Below are positions 44,807 through 53,826 of a DNA stretch of 64,000 nt, piece after piece. A program made the position numbers and the translations under genes. Under the pieces are notes generated by a model, which worked only from the letters and a program-made list of their open reading frames with translations, was not told the DNA's origin and made no database searches. Source of the stretch: Rhizobium sp. NZLR1 (GTDB lineage: Bacteria > Pseudomonadota > Alphaproteobacteria > Rhizobiales > Rhizobiaceae); NCBI RefSeq assembly GCF_017357385.1, contig NZ_CP071632.1, positions 749,501-813,500 on the forward strand. The letters run 5' to 3'. Numbering within the stretch: the first letter of the stretch is position 1; every line of letters starts with the position of its first letter.

Positions 44807-47327
44807 CAAGATTCTTTCCCGCTTCAGGATCAAGACGAAAGTCCTGATCTTCGTTCTGCCTTTCGTCGTCACCATTTCGGCGGTGGGCCTGACGGGCCTT
44901 TACGCTTCGGGACTGCTTCAGGGCCGCATGGAAATATCCAACAGCGTGCTGCAGTCGCTGAGCGGCTTCAAGGATCTCTACGGTTCGATGGACGATTTCC
45001 TGCGCGTCACCAGCCAGCAGGCGCGCGACAAGCTGCTTACCGATCTGACTACCCAGCAGGGCGTGCTCGAACAGACGCTGAATCAGGTTGGTGAAGAAGC
45101 CGCCGGCCGCGACAGTCTTGCCGAAGCAGCCCGCCGCACCAAGGACATTTCTGGCGTCGTCGGCAAACTCTGGGGTCTGCATGAGCAGGAGCAGGCGCTG
45201 CATGAGCAGATCGACGCGGCGCAGAAGAGCCTGATCAGCACCCGCTTCACGGTCTCCTACCAGGCTGAGGAATTGCAGACCGCGCTTCAGAACGACGAGG
45301 GTGCCGCCACCATCACCCTTCGCACCGCCGACCGGCTGCTGAAGGGCGGCGATTTCCTCGGCACCGTCGCCAGCGGCTACAGCAAGCCGCAGACGCCGGA
45401 GGACAAGATCGCCTTCATCAACGAACAGATGCCTGCGATCGTCAAATCCCAGCGGCTGATCGCCATCTCGGTTCCGACCAACCAGAAGAACGTCATCGAC
45501 GCCCTGGCCGCGACCATCGACAGTATCAAGGCAATCACTGCGATGCCCGCTCCGACCGACGAGAACATCGCCGAACTCGGCCGTCTCGTGTCGCGCTTCC
45601 GCCAGACCTCGACCTATACGCAGCTGACCGCGACGCAGAAGATGCGCGAAGCGACACAGCGTTTCGCCGAGCTCGAGGGCCGCATCGGCCAGACCAACTC
45701 CGTCCTTCAGGATACCCGGCGTCTCGAAAATTCCGTCTATTCGCTGCAGATCGTGCTTTCCGATTTCCTCGCCAACTCCAGCAAGGAAAATCTCGTGCGT
45801 CTGCAGCAGCAGGCCGGCACGCTCGGCAAGGACATGCAGGTGCTGATCACCAGCGCCAAGGGCATGGGCTTTGCCGAAGGCATATCCGGCGCAATCCAGC
45901 CTGCACTCGACGCCATCTCCGGCGGCGGCTCGAAGATCGTCGATACGATCGGCGAGCGCGTCACCGCCTATGCCGCTGCCCGCCAGGAGCTCGACCAGAT
46001 CTGGACGAAGCTGACCGATTTCGCCGAGCTGCAGAAGCAGACGGCCGGTACCGAGCGCACCCAGGCAAACGGCATCTCCGTCATCACTACCGGTTTCGGT
46101 ATCCTCCTGTCGATCCTCGGCGGCATCGCCCTGGTTCTGACGCTGCAGCGCCCGATCAGCCAGATCACAGCCGCCATGCGCCGCATCGCCGAAGGGGCGC
46201 TGGAGACCAGCATCTCCGGCGAGCAGCGTCACGATGAAATCGGCGACATGGCCCGCGCGCTCGGCATCTTCAAGGAAAATGCCATTTCGAAGATCCGCAT
46301 CGAAGAGCAGAGTGACGAGGAACGCGCCGCTGCCGAACATGAGCGCCAGCGCAACGACGCCGACAAGCGCGAGATGGATCGCCAGATCGAATTCGCCGTC
46401 AACGCGCTCGCTGCCGGCCTCGAACGCATGTCGCAGGGCGATATATCGACGACGATCGAGACGCCCTTCATCGGCCGTCTCGAACAGCTGCGCCAGGATT
46501 TCAACGGTTCGATGATGCGCCTGCAGGCGACGATGAGCCAGATCCGCGACAATGTCGAACTGATCCAGGGCAACGGCAACCAGATGGCCCAGTCGGCCGA
46601 GGATCTCTCCAAGCGCACCGAACAGCAGGCTGCCTCGCTCGAAGAGACCGCAGCCGCCGTCGACGAGATCACCGTTACAGTCCGCTCCTCTGCCGAACGC
46701 GCCAAGGATGCCGACCAGATCGTTCGCCAGGCCAAACGCAGCGCCGACGATTCCGCCGTCGTCGTCAGCAATGCGATCGATGCGATGGGCCGCATCGAGG
46801 ATGCCTCGCGCCAGATCGAGCAGATCATCGGCGTCATCGACGAGATCGCCTTCCAGACCAATCTGCTGGCGCTGAATGCCGGCATCGAGGCGGCCCGCGC
46901 CGGTGAAGCTGGCAAGGGCTTTGCAGTCGTCGCGATGGAAGTCCGCGAATTGGCCCAGCGTTCCGCCGCCGCGGCGCAGGAGATCAAGGGTCTGATCAAC
47001 AAGTCGACCAACGAGGTCAGTTCCGGCTCGCAATTCGTGCAGGAGACCGGCACGGTGCTCGCCAAGATCAGCGCCCAGATCGTCACGATCAGCCAGCATG
47101 TCGAGATGATCGCCCGCGCCAGCCACGACCAGTCCAATGCACTGCAGAGCGTCAACGCGACGGTCAATCAGATGGACCAGATGACGCAGCAGAACGCCGC
47201 CATGGTGGAAGAGACGACAGCTGCCAGCCGTGAACTGGCCGACGAGGCGGGTTCGCTGCGGCGTCTCATCCAGCAGTTCAAGATCGATGGCGAGGCGGGC
47301 GAGGCGCAGGTCTACCGCGCCGCCTGA
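44796..47327 (+). CDS. Methyl-accepting chemotaxis protein (large periplasmic helical sensor)
   Basis: An 843-residue chemoreceptor. TM1 is about residues 16-38, followed by a long, mostly helical periplasmic sensor (to about 425) and TM2 about 427-450. HAMP follows (QRPISQITAAMRRIAEGALE) and a second HAMP-like segment (ALAAGLERMSQGDISTTIET). The signalling tip contains [20 protein letters not shown] (about residues 687-706). No CheR-tethering pentapeptide is seen at the C-terminus. The ligand cannot be inferred. A terminator follows at 47350. Confidence 0.93.
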   Translation: MLIDKILSRFRIKTKVLIFVLPFVVTISAVGLTGLYASGLLQGRMEISNSVLQSLSGFKDLYGSMDDFLRVTSQQARDKLLTDLTTQQGVLEQTLNQVGEEAAGRDSLAEAARRTKDISGVVGKLWGLHEQEQALHEQIDAAQKSLISTRFTVSYQAEELQTALQNDEGAATITLRTADRLLKGGDFLGTVASGYSKPQTPEDKIAFINEQMPAIVKSQRLIAISVPTNQKNVIDALAATIDSIKAITAMPAPTDENIAELGRLVSRFRQTSTYTQLTATQKMREATQRFAELEGRIGQTNSVLQDTRRLENSVYSLQIVLSDFLANSSKENLVRLQQQAGTLGKDMQVLITSAKGMGFAEGISGAIQPALDAISGGGSKIVDTIGERVTAYAAARQELDQIWTKLTDFAELQKQTAGTERTQANGISVITTGFGILLSILGGIALVLTLQRPISQITAAMRRIAEGALETSISGEQRHDEIGDMARALGIFKENAISKIRIEEQSDEERAAAEHERQRNDADKREMDRQIEFAVNALAAGLERMSQGDISTTIETPFIGRLEQLRQDFNGSMMRLQATMSQIRDNVELIQGNGNQMAQSAEDLSKRTEQQAASLEETAAAVDEITVTVRSSAERAKDADQIVRQAKRSADDSAVVVSNAIDAMGRIEDASRQIEQIIGVIDEIAFQTNLLALNAGIEAARAGEAGKGFAVVAMEVRELAQRSAAAAQEIKGLINKSTNEVSSGSQFVQETGTVLAKISAQIVTISQHVEMIARASHDQSNALQSVNATVNQMDQMTQQNAAMVEETTAASRELADEAGSLRRLIQQFKIDGEAGEAQVYRAA

Positions 47328-47349
47328 TCGTCGATCCCATCATCACGAG

Positions 47350-47376
47350 AACGGCCCTGGCTTCCGGGGCCGTTTC
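47350..47376 (+). terminator. Probable intrinsic terminator between the two chemoreceptor genes
   Basis: AACGGCCC (47350-47357) pairs with GGGCCGTT (47367-47374), followed by a short T-rich stretch, 23 bases after the first receptor's stop. The T-run is short. Confidence 0.6.
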
Positions 47377-47447
47377 GCGTTTCGTATAGGGGCATGCTGT
47401 GGCCCTGATTTACGGAAAATTTTCCTTAACGCTTTTCGTCTACTTTA

Positions 47448-47470
47448 GCCCCGGTCTTCTGCCGGGGGTT
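47448..47470 (+). promoter_or_regulatory. Hairpin covering the ribosome-binding site of the second chemoreceptor
   Basis: CCCCGG (47449-47454) pairs with CCGGGG (47462-47467) across a 7-base loop. The right arm is the GGGGG ribosome site for ATG 47474 and is followed by TTTT, so the structure could block translation or act as an attenuator. A perfect GGAAAATTTTCC palindrome lies just upstream at 47414-47425. Confidence 0.45.
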
Positions 47471-47473
47471 TTG

Positions 47474-49315
47474 ATGCTGCGCCTTTTCTCTACGTCGATC
47501 GTCCGCCAGATCGTTGCGATCACGCTGTTTCTGCTGGCAATCAGCACCGCCGCCATTGTCGGCGTGACCTATTACAATCTGAGCCGTTATGTCATGGACG
47601 GCGCCGTCGCCGATGCCAGGGATGCCACCCGCGCCATGGCCGTGCTCTACGGCGCGGCCGATCAGGGCGCCAGGGTCGAGCTGAAGGATGACCGGCTCTC
47701 GACAGTCACGGAAGACGCCATTCCGGCCCTCGCCGATCACTCGCTGGTCGACCGGACCGCGCAGTCGATCGCCGGCGTTGCCACGATCTTCCAGAAGCAG
47801 GGTGGCGACTACGTCCGCATCTCCACCAACGTCAAGAAGGAAAACGGCGACCGCGCCGTCGGCACCAAGCTCGTTGCCGAGCATCCCGCTCAGCCCGTGC
47901 TCGCCAGGGGCGAGGCCTATTACGGCCAGGCGGAGCTATTTGGCCGCAAATTCATGACCGGCTATTTCCCGATCAAGAACACGTCGAACGCCAATGTCGG
48001 CATTCTCTTCATCGGCATTCCGATGGAGGTCTATTACCAGCGTATGTATGAGCTGCAGATGCTGGTTCTCGGCGTCGGCGCCATTGTCATGCTCATTGTC
48101 GGTGTTCTCGCCTTCTATGCCATCCGCCTGTCGGTGAAGCCTTTGCAGGCGCTGACCGCGAGCGTTCACGCAATCTCCTCCGGCGATCTCGATGGAGCGA
48201 TCCCTTGTGTCGGCAAGAAGAACGAGTTCGGCGACATCGGCCGGGCCCTGGCGCTTTTCCGCGATAGCGCCCGCGCCAGGCGCGACCTGGAAACGCAGGC
48301 TGCCGAACAGCGTGCCTTGAGCGATGCCGAACGCGCCAGGAACGACGCCGACAAGCGCTCGCTCGACGGCCAGATCGACTTTGCCGTCAACCAGCTTGCC
48401 GCCGGCCTCGGACGCCTGTCGCAGGGCGATGTCTCGCAAACGATCGGCACGCCCTTCGTCGGCCGGTTGGAGCAGTTGCGCGTCGATTTCAACGCCTCCC
48501 TCCTGCGGCTGCAGGACACACTGTCCGGTATCCGCGACAGCGCCTCGACCATCCAGCGTAACAGTGGCGCCGTCTCGGCCTCCGCCGGCGAGCTTTCGAA
48601 ACGCACCGAAGCGCAGGCGGCAAACCTCGAGGAGACCGCCGCGGCTGTCGAGGAGATCACCGTCACGGTTCGCTCGTCCGCCGAGCGTGCCCGCGAAGCC
48701 AATAATGTCGTCGCCGCGACCAAGAAGACGGCCGACAATTCCGGCGCCGTCGTCGGCGATGCCGTCGCCGCCATGGACCGCATCGAAGAGGCCTCCCAGC
48801 GCATCGAGCAAATCATCGAGGTGATCGACGATATCGCCTTCCAGACCAACCTGCTGGCGCTCAATGCCGGCATCGAGGCGGCCCGGGCCGGTGAGGCAGG
48901 CAAGGGTTTTGCCGTCGTCGCCCAGGAGGTCCGCGAACTTGCCCAGCGTTCGGCCGACGCGGCGCGCGAGATCAAGTCGCTGATCGAAACATCCAGCCGG
49001 GAAGTGACGGTCGGCTCCGAACTAGTCCAGAAGACCGGCAGCGTCCTTGCCTCGATCAGCCAGGAGATCATCGCGATCAGCGGCCATGTCGAGACCATCG
49101 CCACTGCAAGCCGCGATCAGTCGGCCGCCTTGCAGGAGGTCAACGGTTCCGTCAACGCCATGGACCAGATGACCCAGAAGAACGCCTCGATGGTGGCCGA
49201 GACCACCCAGGCAAGCCGCCTGCTTGCCGGCGAGGCCGATACGCTGATGGCGCTGATCGACCGCTTCCGCATCATCGCAGAGCCCGCTCACCTGGGGACA
49301 AGGAAAGTCGCCTGA
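47474..49315 (+). CDS. Methyl-accepting chemotaxis protein (Cache-type sensor)
   Basis: A 613-residue chemoreceptor. TM1 about residues 10-32, a periplasmic sensor of about 160 residues with Cache_3-Cache_2-like features ([20 protein letters not shown], then [14 protein letters not shown]), and TM2 about 197-219. HAMP follows ([20 protein letters not shown]), with a second HAMP-like unit and a signalling tip [20 protein letters not shown] (about residues 457-476). Single Cache domains of this type often bind organic acids. ATG 47474 follows GGGGG; a longer GTG start at 47399 would add 25 residues. No C-terminal CheR pentapeptide is visible. Confidence 0.92.
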   Translation: MLRLFSTSIVRQIVAITLFLLAISTAAIVGVTYYNLSRYVMDGAVADARDATRAMAVLYGAADQGARVELKDDRLSTVTEDAIPALADHSLVDRTAQSIAGVATIFQKQGGDYVRISTNVKKENGDRAVGTKLVAEHPAQPVLARGEAYYGQAELFGRKFMTGYFPIKNTSNANVGILFIGIPMEVYYQRMYELQMLVLGVGAIVMLIVGVLAFYAIRLSVKPLQALTASVHAISSGDLDGAIPCVGKKNEFGDIGRALALFRDSARARRDLETQAAEQRALSDAERARNDADKRSLDGQIDFAVNQLAAGLGRLSQGDVSQTIGTPFVGRLEQLRVDFNASLLRLQDTLSGIRDSASTIQRNSGAVSASAGELSKRTEAQAANLEETAAAVEEITVTVRSSAERAREANNVVAATKKTADNSGAVVGDAVAAMDRIEEASQRIEQIIEVIDDIAFQTNLLALNAGIEAARAGEAGKGFAVVAQEVRELAQRSADAAREIKSLIETSSREVTVGSELVQKTGSVLASISQEIIAISGHVETIATASRDQSAALQEVNGSVNAMDQMTQKNASMVAETTQASRLLAGEADTLMALIDRFRIIAEPAHLGTRKVA

Positions 49316-49545
49316 GAAACGTGGCGGCAGCCGCCGCCGGATTGCGCCGCAGCTTTCCGCCGCCGCCCTACTTTTGATACGACGCGCTTTGGGCTGATGT
49401 CGAGCGAGGTCAACCAGGCGCCGAAGCGAATGAGGCTGTTGTCTCCGAACTCGGCGTAGAATTGATCCTCGTCCGCCCTGCCGCCGCCTGGCCTGCGGAT
49501 GTGCCGATATCCCTGGATGCCTGCGATGGTGATCAAGTCGATCAT
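49288..49545 (-). CDS. Small hypothetical protein convergent with the chemoreceptor
   Basis: An 85-residue frame starting [16 protein letters not shown] after AAAGGA. The C-terminal part is Arg/Gly/Ser-rich and the last 28 bases overlap the chemoreceptor end on the other strand. It lies 89 bases from the divergent LysR gene, a usual arrangement for a regulated target, but the low-complexity tail weakens the case. No family is recognised. Confidence 0.35.
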   Translation of the reverse strand: MIDLITIAGIQGYRHIRRPGGGRADEDQFYAEFGDNSLIRFGAWLTSLDISPKRVVSKVGRRRKAAAQSGGGCRHVSQATFLVPR

Positions 49546-49624
49546 GGCGATGTCCTTTCTGTAGAAGACATCTCCTGATTTAGGCATCGAATATCTCTTC
49601 ATAAACAGGGAAAATCCCGCTATG

Positions 49625-49642
49625 TTTTTCATCGATGAAAAA
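49625..49642. promoter_or_regulatory. Perfect 18-bp palindrome across a LysR start codon
   Basis: TTTTTCATC-GATGAAAAA is fully self-complementary and includes the ATG (49635-49637) of the LysR gene. The position suggests autorepression or control of the divergent small gene by a dimeric regulator. Confidence 0.5.
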
Positions 49643-50504
49643 CGCGAGTTGGGATTCCTATCAGCTTTTCCTGCAGGTCGCCCGGCTCGGCGGCCTGACG
49701 GGGGCAAGCACGGCAAGCGGGCTCAGCCCTGCGACCGTCGGCCGGCGCATGCTCGATCTCGAGCAGGAGGTCGGCCGCGCTTTATTTTCGCGCAGCCAGA
49801 CCGGCTACCGCCTGACCCAGGATGGCCAGGCGCTGCTCGATCACCTTCAGGAGATGGAGGCCGCCGCCCGCAAGGTGGAAGCCTGGCGGCAATCCGGCGA
49901 GGGAGGCACGACCGTGAGGATCGCCGCCGGCACCTGGGTCGCCTGGCTGCTGACGGAGAATTTCGCCGCCATCCGCATACCGGGTGATGGCTTTGCGATT
50001 TCGCTCACCATCGGTGAGGCGCGGGCGAGCCTTGCCTATCGCGAGAGCGATATCGGCATTCGCGCCTTCGAGCCGGAGGAGGCCAATCTTGCCGCCCGCC
50101 GGCTCGGCGAGGTGGCCTATGCCATCTATATCAGACGCAACGCCGCCGAGATCGATGAACGCTGGATTGCCGTTGCCGAGGAGGAGGCGATATCGGCCTA
50201 CCTGCGCTGGCCGCACGCCAATGCCACAGCCGGGATCGTCGCCACCGTCAACCGGCCGCGTTCGCTGCCGGATCTGGTGCGCGCCGGCGCCGGCAAGGCC
50301 GTGCTTCCCTGTTTCGTCGGCGATCTCGACCCTGAATTGCAGCGCCAGGGCGGCGAGTTACCGGAACTGCGCCACGCCCAATGGATCGTCATGAACGCCG
50401 AGGATCGCCATCGCCCGGAGATCCGCACAGTCGCCGACCGCATGACCAAGCTGATCAGAAGTTATGCCGATCTCTTCGCCGGAAAACGTCCGAGCCGCGG
50501 CTGA
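49635..50504 (+). CDS. LysR-family transcriptional regulator
   Basis: A 289-residue LTTR. The N-terminal helix-turn-helix is FLQVARLGGLTGASTASGLS (residues 11-30), with ATVGRRMLDLEQEVGRALFS following. The effector domain is shorter and more diverged than in classical LTTRs, as in the LysR subgroup with ExxxGxxx Arg-rich recognition helices. The ribosome site is weak and the start codon lies within a perfect palindrome. Next on the plus strand there is no partner, and the isocitrate lyase genes are convergent. The target is unknown. Confidence 0.85.
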   Translation: MKNASWDSYQLFLQVARLGGLTGASTASGLSPATVGRRMLDLEQEVGRALFSRSQTGYRLTQDGQALLDHLQEMEAAARKVEAWRQSGEGGTTVRIAAGTWVAWLLTENFAAIRIPGDGFAISLTIGEARASLAYRESDIGIRAFEPEEANLAARRLGEVAYAIYIRRNAAEIDERWIAVAEEEAISAYLRWPHANATAGIVATVNRPRSLPDLVRAGAGKAVLPCFVGDLDPELQRQGGELPELRHAQWIVMNAEDRHRPEIRTVADRMTKLIRSYADLFAGKRPSRG

Positions 50505-50552
50505 CGTACTTTGAAGCGCCCGCGCCCTTTCCAGGATGCGCGGGCGTTCTCC

Positions 50553-50789
50553 TCAATGACGGTTGGTGACAACGACGGGAATGAGCAGATCGCCCCAGTT
50601 GCCGTCGCCGCCATGATGGCGGGCCGAGCGCACCAGCTCGACCGAGACGCCGGCCTCGACGGCTTTCATGACCGATTGGTTCAGCCGATGCAGGTCGTTG
50701 GCGAGCATGCGGATCGTCGTCTGCTGGTCCTCGCTCATGCTGGTCGCCTGTTCCTCGGCCCGTTCCCGGACGCGTGAAATGGATGCCAT
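50553..50789 (-). CDS. Small protein downstream of isocitrate lyase
   Basis: A 78-residue protein beginning MASISRVRERAEEQATSMSE and ending in LLIPVVVTNRH. It is helical and charged in the N-terminal half and has no membrane segment. GAGGAGGAGAAG upstream of the ATG is a strong ribosome site and it begins 21 bases after the aceA stop, so it is probably cotranscribed. No family is recognised; a role linked to isocitrate lyase is inference. Confidence 0.6.
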   Translation of the reverse strand: MASISRVRERAEEQATSMSEDQQTTIRMLANDLHRLNQSVMKAVEAGVSVELVRSARHHGGDGNWGDLLIPVVVTNRH

Positions 50790-50810
50790 GATCTTCTCCT
50801 CCTCGTTGGG

Positions 50811-52100
50811 TTATTCCGCAGCCGGTTTGAATTGCGCGTGTTCGGTCGAGCCGTGCATCGCCGTGGTCGACGACCGGCCGCCGGTGATGGCGAGCGACAC
50901 GGCGTCGAAATAGCCGGTGCCGACCTCGCGCTGATGTTTGGTGGCGGTATAACCGTTGACCTCGGCGGCGAATTCCGCCTGCTGCAGCTCGGAATAGGCC
51001 GACATCTGCCGCTGCCTGTAGCCGCGCGCCAGCTCGTACATGCCGAAGTTCAGCTGGTGGAAGCCGGCGAGCGTAATGAACTGGAACTTGTAGCCCATCG
51101 CCCCGAGTTCGCGCTGGAACTTTGCGATCGTCGCGTCGTCGAGGTTCTTCTTCCAGTTGAAGGACGGCGAGCAATTATAGGCGAGCAGCTTGCCGGGATG
51201 GACCTTGTGCAGGCTTTCGGCAAATCGCCGTGCCTGATCGAGGTCCGGCTTCGAGGTCTCGCACCAGATGAGATCGCAATGCGGCGCATAGGCCACAGCC
51301 CGGGCGATGCAGGGCTCGATGCCGTTTCTGACCTGATAAAAGCCTTCGACGGTGCGCCCGGCATCATAGTCGACGAAGGGCTGGTCGCGCTCGTCGATAT
51401 CGGAGGTCAAAAGCTTTGCCGCTTCCGCATCGGTGCGGGCGATGACGAGCGTCGCGACGCCCATGACGTCGGCGGCAAGCCTGGCGGCGTCAAGATTGCG
51501 GATATGGGCGGCGGTCGGGATCAGCACCTTGCCGCCGAGATGGCCGCATTTCTTCTCCGAGGCGAGCTGGTCCTCGAAGTGAACGCCGGCAGCACCCGCC
51601 TCGATATAGGCCTTCATGATTTCGAAAGCGTTGAGTGGTCCGCCGAAGCCGGCTTCCGCATCGGCAACGATCGGCGCGAACCAGGTCTCGACCGAAAGCC
51701 CCTGGGCTTCTGCGGTCTCGATCTGATCGGCGCGCTGCAGCGTGCGGTTGATGCGTTTGGCAAGCTCCGGCCCGGCATTGGCCGGATAGAGCGACTGATC
51801 CGGATACATCGCCGATGCCGTGTTGGCGTCGGCCGCCACCTGCCAGCCGGAGAGATAGATCGCCTTCAGCCCGGCACGCACCATCTGCATGGCCTGATTG
51901 CCGGAAAGCGCGCCAAGCGCATTGACGAAATCCTCCTGGTGCAGGAGCCGCCACAACCGGTCCGCCCCCAATTCGGCTAGCGTATGGCGGAGCGCCACCG
52001 AACCTCTGAGCCGCTGCACGTCATCGGCCGAATAGGGCCTTTCGATGCCGTCGAAGCGGCCTGCCGATGAATTTGGAACAAGCTTGTAAAAATCCGTCAT
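50811..52100 (-). CDS. aceA: Isocitrate lyase
   Basis: A 429-residue glyoxylate-shunt enzyme that cleaves isocitrate to succinate and glyoxylate. The signature with the catalytic Cys reads [20 protein letters not shown] (about residues 191-210), and [40 protein letters not shown] and [12 protein letters not shown] are typical. ATG 52100 follows GAGGAGAG and replaces longer upstream frames. It is divergent from an ScfR-type regulator, an arrangement common for acetate-metabolism control. Malate synthase is not in the window. Confidence 0.95.
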   Translation of the reverse strand: MTDFYKLVPNSSAGRFDGIERPYSADDVQRLRGSVALRHTLAELGADRLWRLLHQEDFVNALGALSGNQAMQMVRAGLKAIYLSGWQVAADANTASAMYPDQSLYPANAGPELAKRINRTLQRADQIETAEAQGLSVETWFAPIVADAEAGFGGPLNAFEIMKAYIEAGAAGVHFEDQLASEKKCGHLGGKVLIPTAAHIRNLDAARLAADVMGVATLVIARTDAEAAKLLTSDIDERDQPFVDYDAGRTVEGFYQVRNGIEPCIARAVAYAPHCDLIWCETSKPDLDQARRFAESLHKVHPGKLLAYNCSPSFNWKKNLDDATIAKFQRELGAMGYKFQFITLAGFHQLNFGMYELARGYRQRQMSAYSELQQAEFAAEVNGYTATKHQREVGTGYFDAVSLAITGGRSSTTAMHGSTEHAQFKPAAE

Positions 52101-52241
52101 GCTGCTCTCCTCACTAAAAACCCGACAAAAGGGTGCTGATGACAAGATTGACAACGGAACGCAATATAGCCAGAAAAACCTTTGATTTCCTGGACGGAAA
52201 GAGGTTAAGATGACGAGGATTGACAGAGCGGCGCTGTGAAT

Positions 52242-52258
52242 TTGTAAAAGATTGTAAA
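52242..52258. promoter_or_regulatory. Two TTGTAAA direct repeats between aceA and its divergent regulator
   Basis: TTGTAAA occurs at 52242-52248 and 52252-52258, spaced 10 bases start to start, which is one helical turn. RamB/ScfR-type regulators are known to use tandem TTTGCAAA-like sites at acetate genes, so this is a candidate operator lying 33 bases upstream of the regulator's start. Confidence 0.45.
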
Positions 52259-52290
52259 TAAAGCGCCCCTCCCTTGTCAAAGGGTGTGCC

Positions 52291-53700
52291 ATGGCGGAAC
52301 GGAAGATATTCGCAGGCCCGAAAGTCAGGCGCATCCGCAATGCGCTGGCGCTGACCCAGACCGCCATGGCCGAAGCCCTTGAAATATCGCCGTCCTATCT
52401 GAACCTGATCGAGCGCAACCAGCGGCCGCTGACGGTGCAGCTCCTTCTCAAGCTTGCAAGCGTCTATAGGGTCGACCTGGAGGAGTTGCGCGGGCAGACC
52501 GGCGGCAGTCTCGGCCAGCTCAAGGAAGTCTTTGCCGATCCGCTGCTTTCGGGCGAATTGCCCGGCGACCAGGAATTGGTCGAGGTGGCCGAGGCTGCAC
52601 CCAATGCCGCAAGCGGCATGATCAAGCTTTACCGCGCCTATCGCGAGCAGGCGGCAAGGCTGTCGGACCTGACGGCGCTGATGGCCGCCGAAGGCCATGC
52701 GCCTGTCGCTGCCGGCCGGTTGCCGCTCGACGAGGTGCGCGAGACGCTGGAGCGCAGGTCTGCCTATTTCGGGCGGATCGAGACGGCGGCGGAAGCCTTT
52801 GCCGCGACGCTCCCCGGTGGCCTCGATCTTGCCGCCGGCCTCAAGGATTGGCTGCGCGCCGAGCGCGGCATCGCGGTGCGTGTCCTGCCCGTCCACGTCA
52901 TGCCGGATCTGCGCCGCCGTTTCGATCGCCACTCGATGCGGCTTTTCATCTCGGAACGCCTGTCACCGGCCGACCGCGCGCACGAGATCGCCGTTGAGGC
53001 CGCCACCCTCGCTTTGCTGCCGGCCATCGATGCCGAACTCGACGATCTCTCTCTCTCCTCGGCCGAGGCCCGCCGCATCGCCCGTTTCGAGCTTGCCCGC
53101 ATTGCGGCCTTAGCACTCGCAATGCCCTACGAAGCCTTTCTGTCTGCGGCGAAGGCAACGCGCTGCGATATCGATATTCTCAGGGCGCGCTTCGGCGTCT
53201 CCTTCGGCCATGCCGCCGCCCGCCTGACGATGCTGCAGCGGCCCGGCGCGGCCGCCACCCCCTTCTTCCTGATCGAGATCGATGCCGCGGGCCACAGGCT
53301 GCGGCGGGCGGGCGCCCAGGGCTTTCCGCAGGCCCGTTTCGGCGGCGGCTGTCCGAAGCTCAACATCCACGCTGCCTTCCTGCAGCCGAGCCAGATTCTG
53401 GCCGAAACGGTGGTCATGCCTGACGGCGCATCCTTCCTGACGGTCGCCCGCACCCTGGACGGGCCGAGCGTCGAATTCGGCGAAAGGCTGCGGCGCACGG
53501 CGATCCTGATCGGCTGCGACGCCGCCCTTGGCGAGGCTCTGGTTTATGGCCAGGCGACGGCGCTCGATGCGGTTGAGATCGGTCCGGCCTGTCGCCTTTG
53601 CGAGCGGCGCGGCTGCCTTTCCCGCGCCGAACCGCCGGTGACGCGGCCGCTCGGGCTCGACGAGATGGTGGCGGGGCTCAGCGCCTTCGATTTCCAGTGA
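52291..53700 (+). CDS. ScfR-family XRE transcriptional regulator (RamB-like)
   Basis: A 469-residue short-chain-fatty-acid regulator. The N-terminal XRE helix-turn-helix is [20 protein letters not shown] (residues 22-41). A central ImmA/IrrE-like region and the C-terminal DUF2083-type domain with the Cys cluster CRLCERRGC follow. Such proteins sense acyl-CoA levels and control glyoxylate-shunt and propionyl-CoA genes. Divergence from aceA supports this role here. The upstream direct repeats are a likely binding site. Confidence 0.88.
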   Translation: MAERKIFAGPKVRRIRNALALTQTAMAEALEISPSYLNLIERNQRPLTVQLLLKLASVYRVDLEELRGQTGGSLGQLKEVFADPLLSGELPGDQELVEVAEAAPNAASGMIKLYRAYREQAARLSDLTALMAAEGHAPVAAGRLPLDEVRETLERRSAYFGRIETAAEAFAATLPGGLDLAAGLKDWLRAERGIAVRVLPVHVMPDLRRRFDRHSMRLFISERLSPADRAHEIAVEAATLALLPAIDAELDDLSLSSAEARRIARFELARIAALALAMPYEAFLSAAKATRCDIDILRARFGVSFGHAAARLTMLQRPGAAATPFFLIEIDAAGHRLRRAGAQGFPQARFGGGCPKLNIHAAFLQPSQILAETVVMPDGASFLTVARTLDGPSVEFGERLRRTAILIGCDAALGEALVYGQATALDAVEIGPACRLCERRGCLSRAEPPVTRPLGLDEMVAGLSAFDFQ

Positions 53701-53826
53701 TTGTGAAATCATTGAGCGCACAGGATTTTGCGCTTGTGAGCTGTGAAATTCCTTCTTAGTCTGCAGCCAAAACCAGAGGGAAAAGACGTCCGGGGGTGCG
53801 GGCGCTTTGAACAAACAGGAGAAGTC

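Noticed and set aside
44715..47126. An 803-codon minus-strand open frame opposite the first chemoreceptor
   Set aside because: It mirrors the coding strand of a clear chemoreceptor and its translation is low-complexity Gly/Asp/Leu/His. It has no ribosome site or family.
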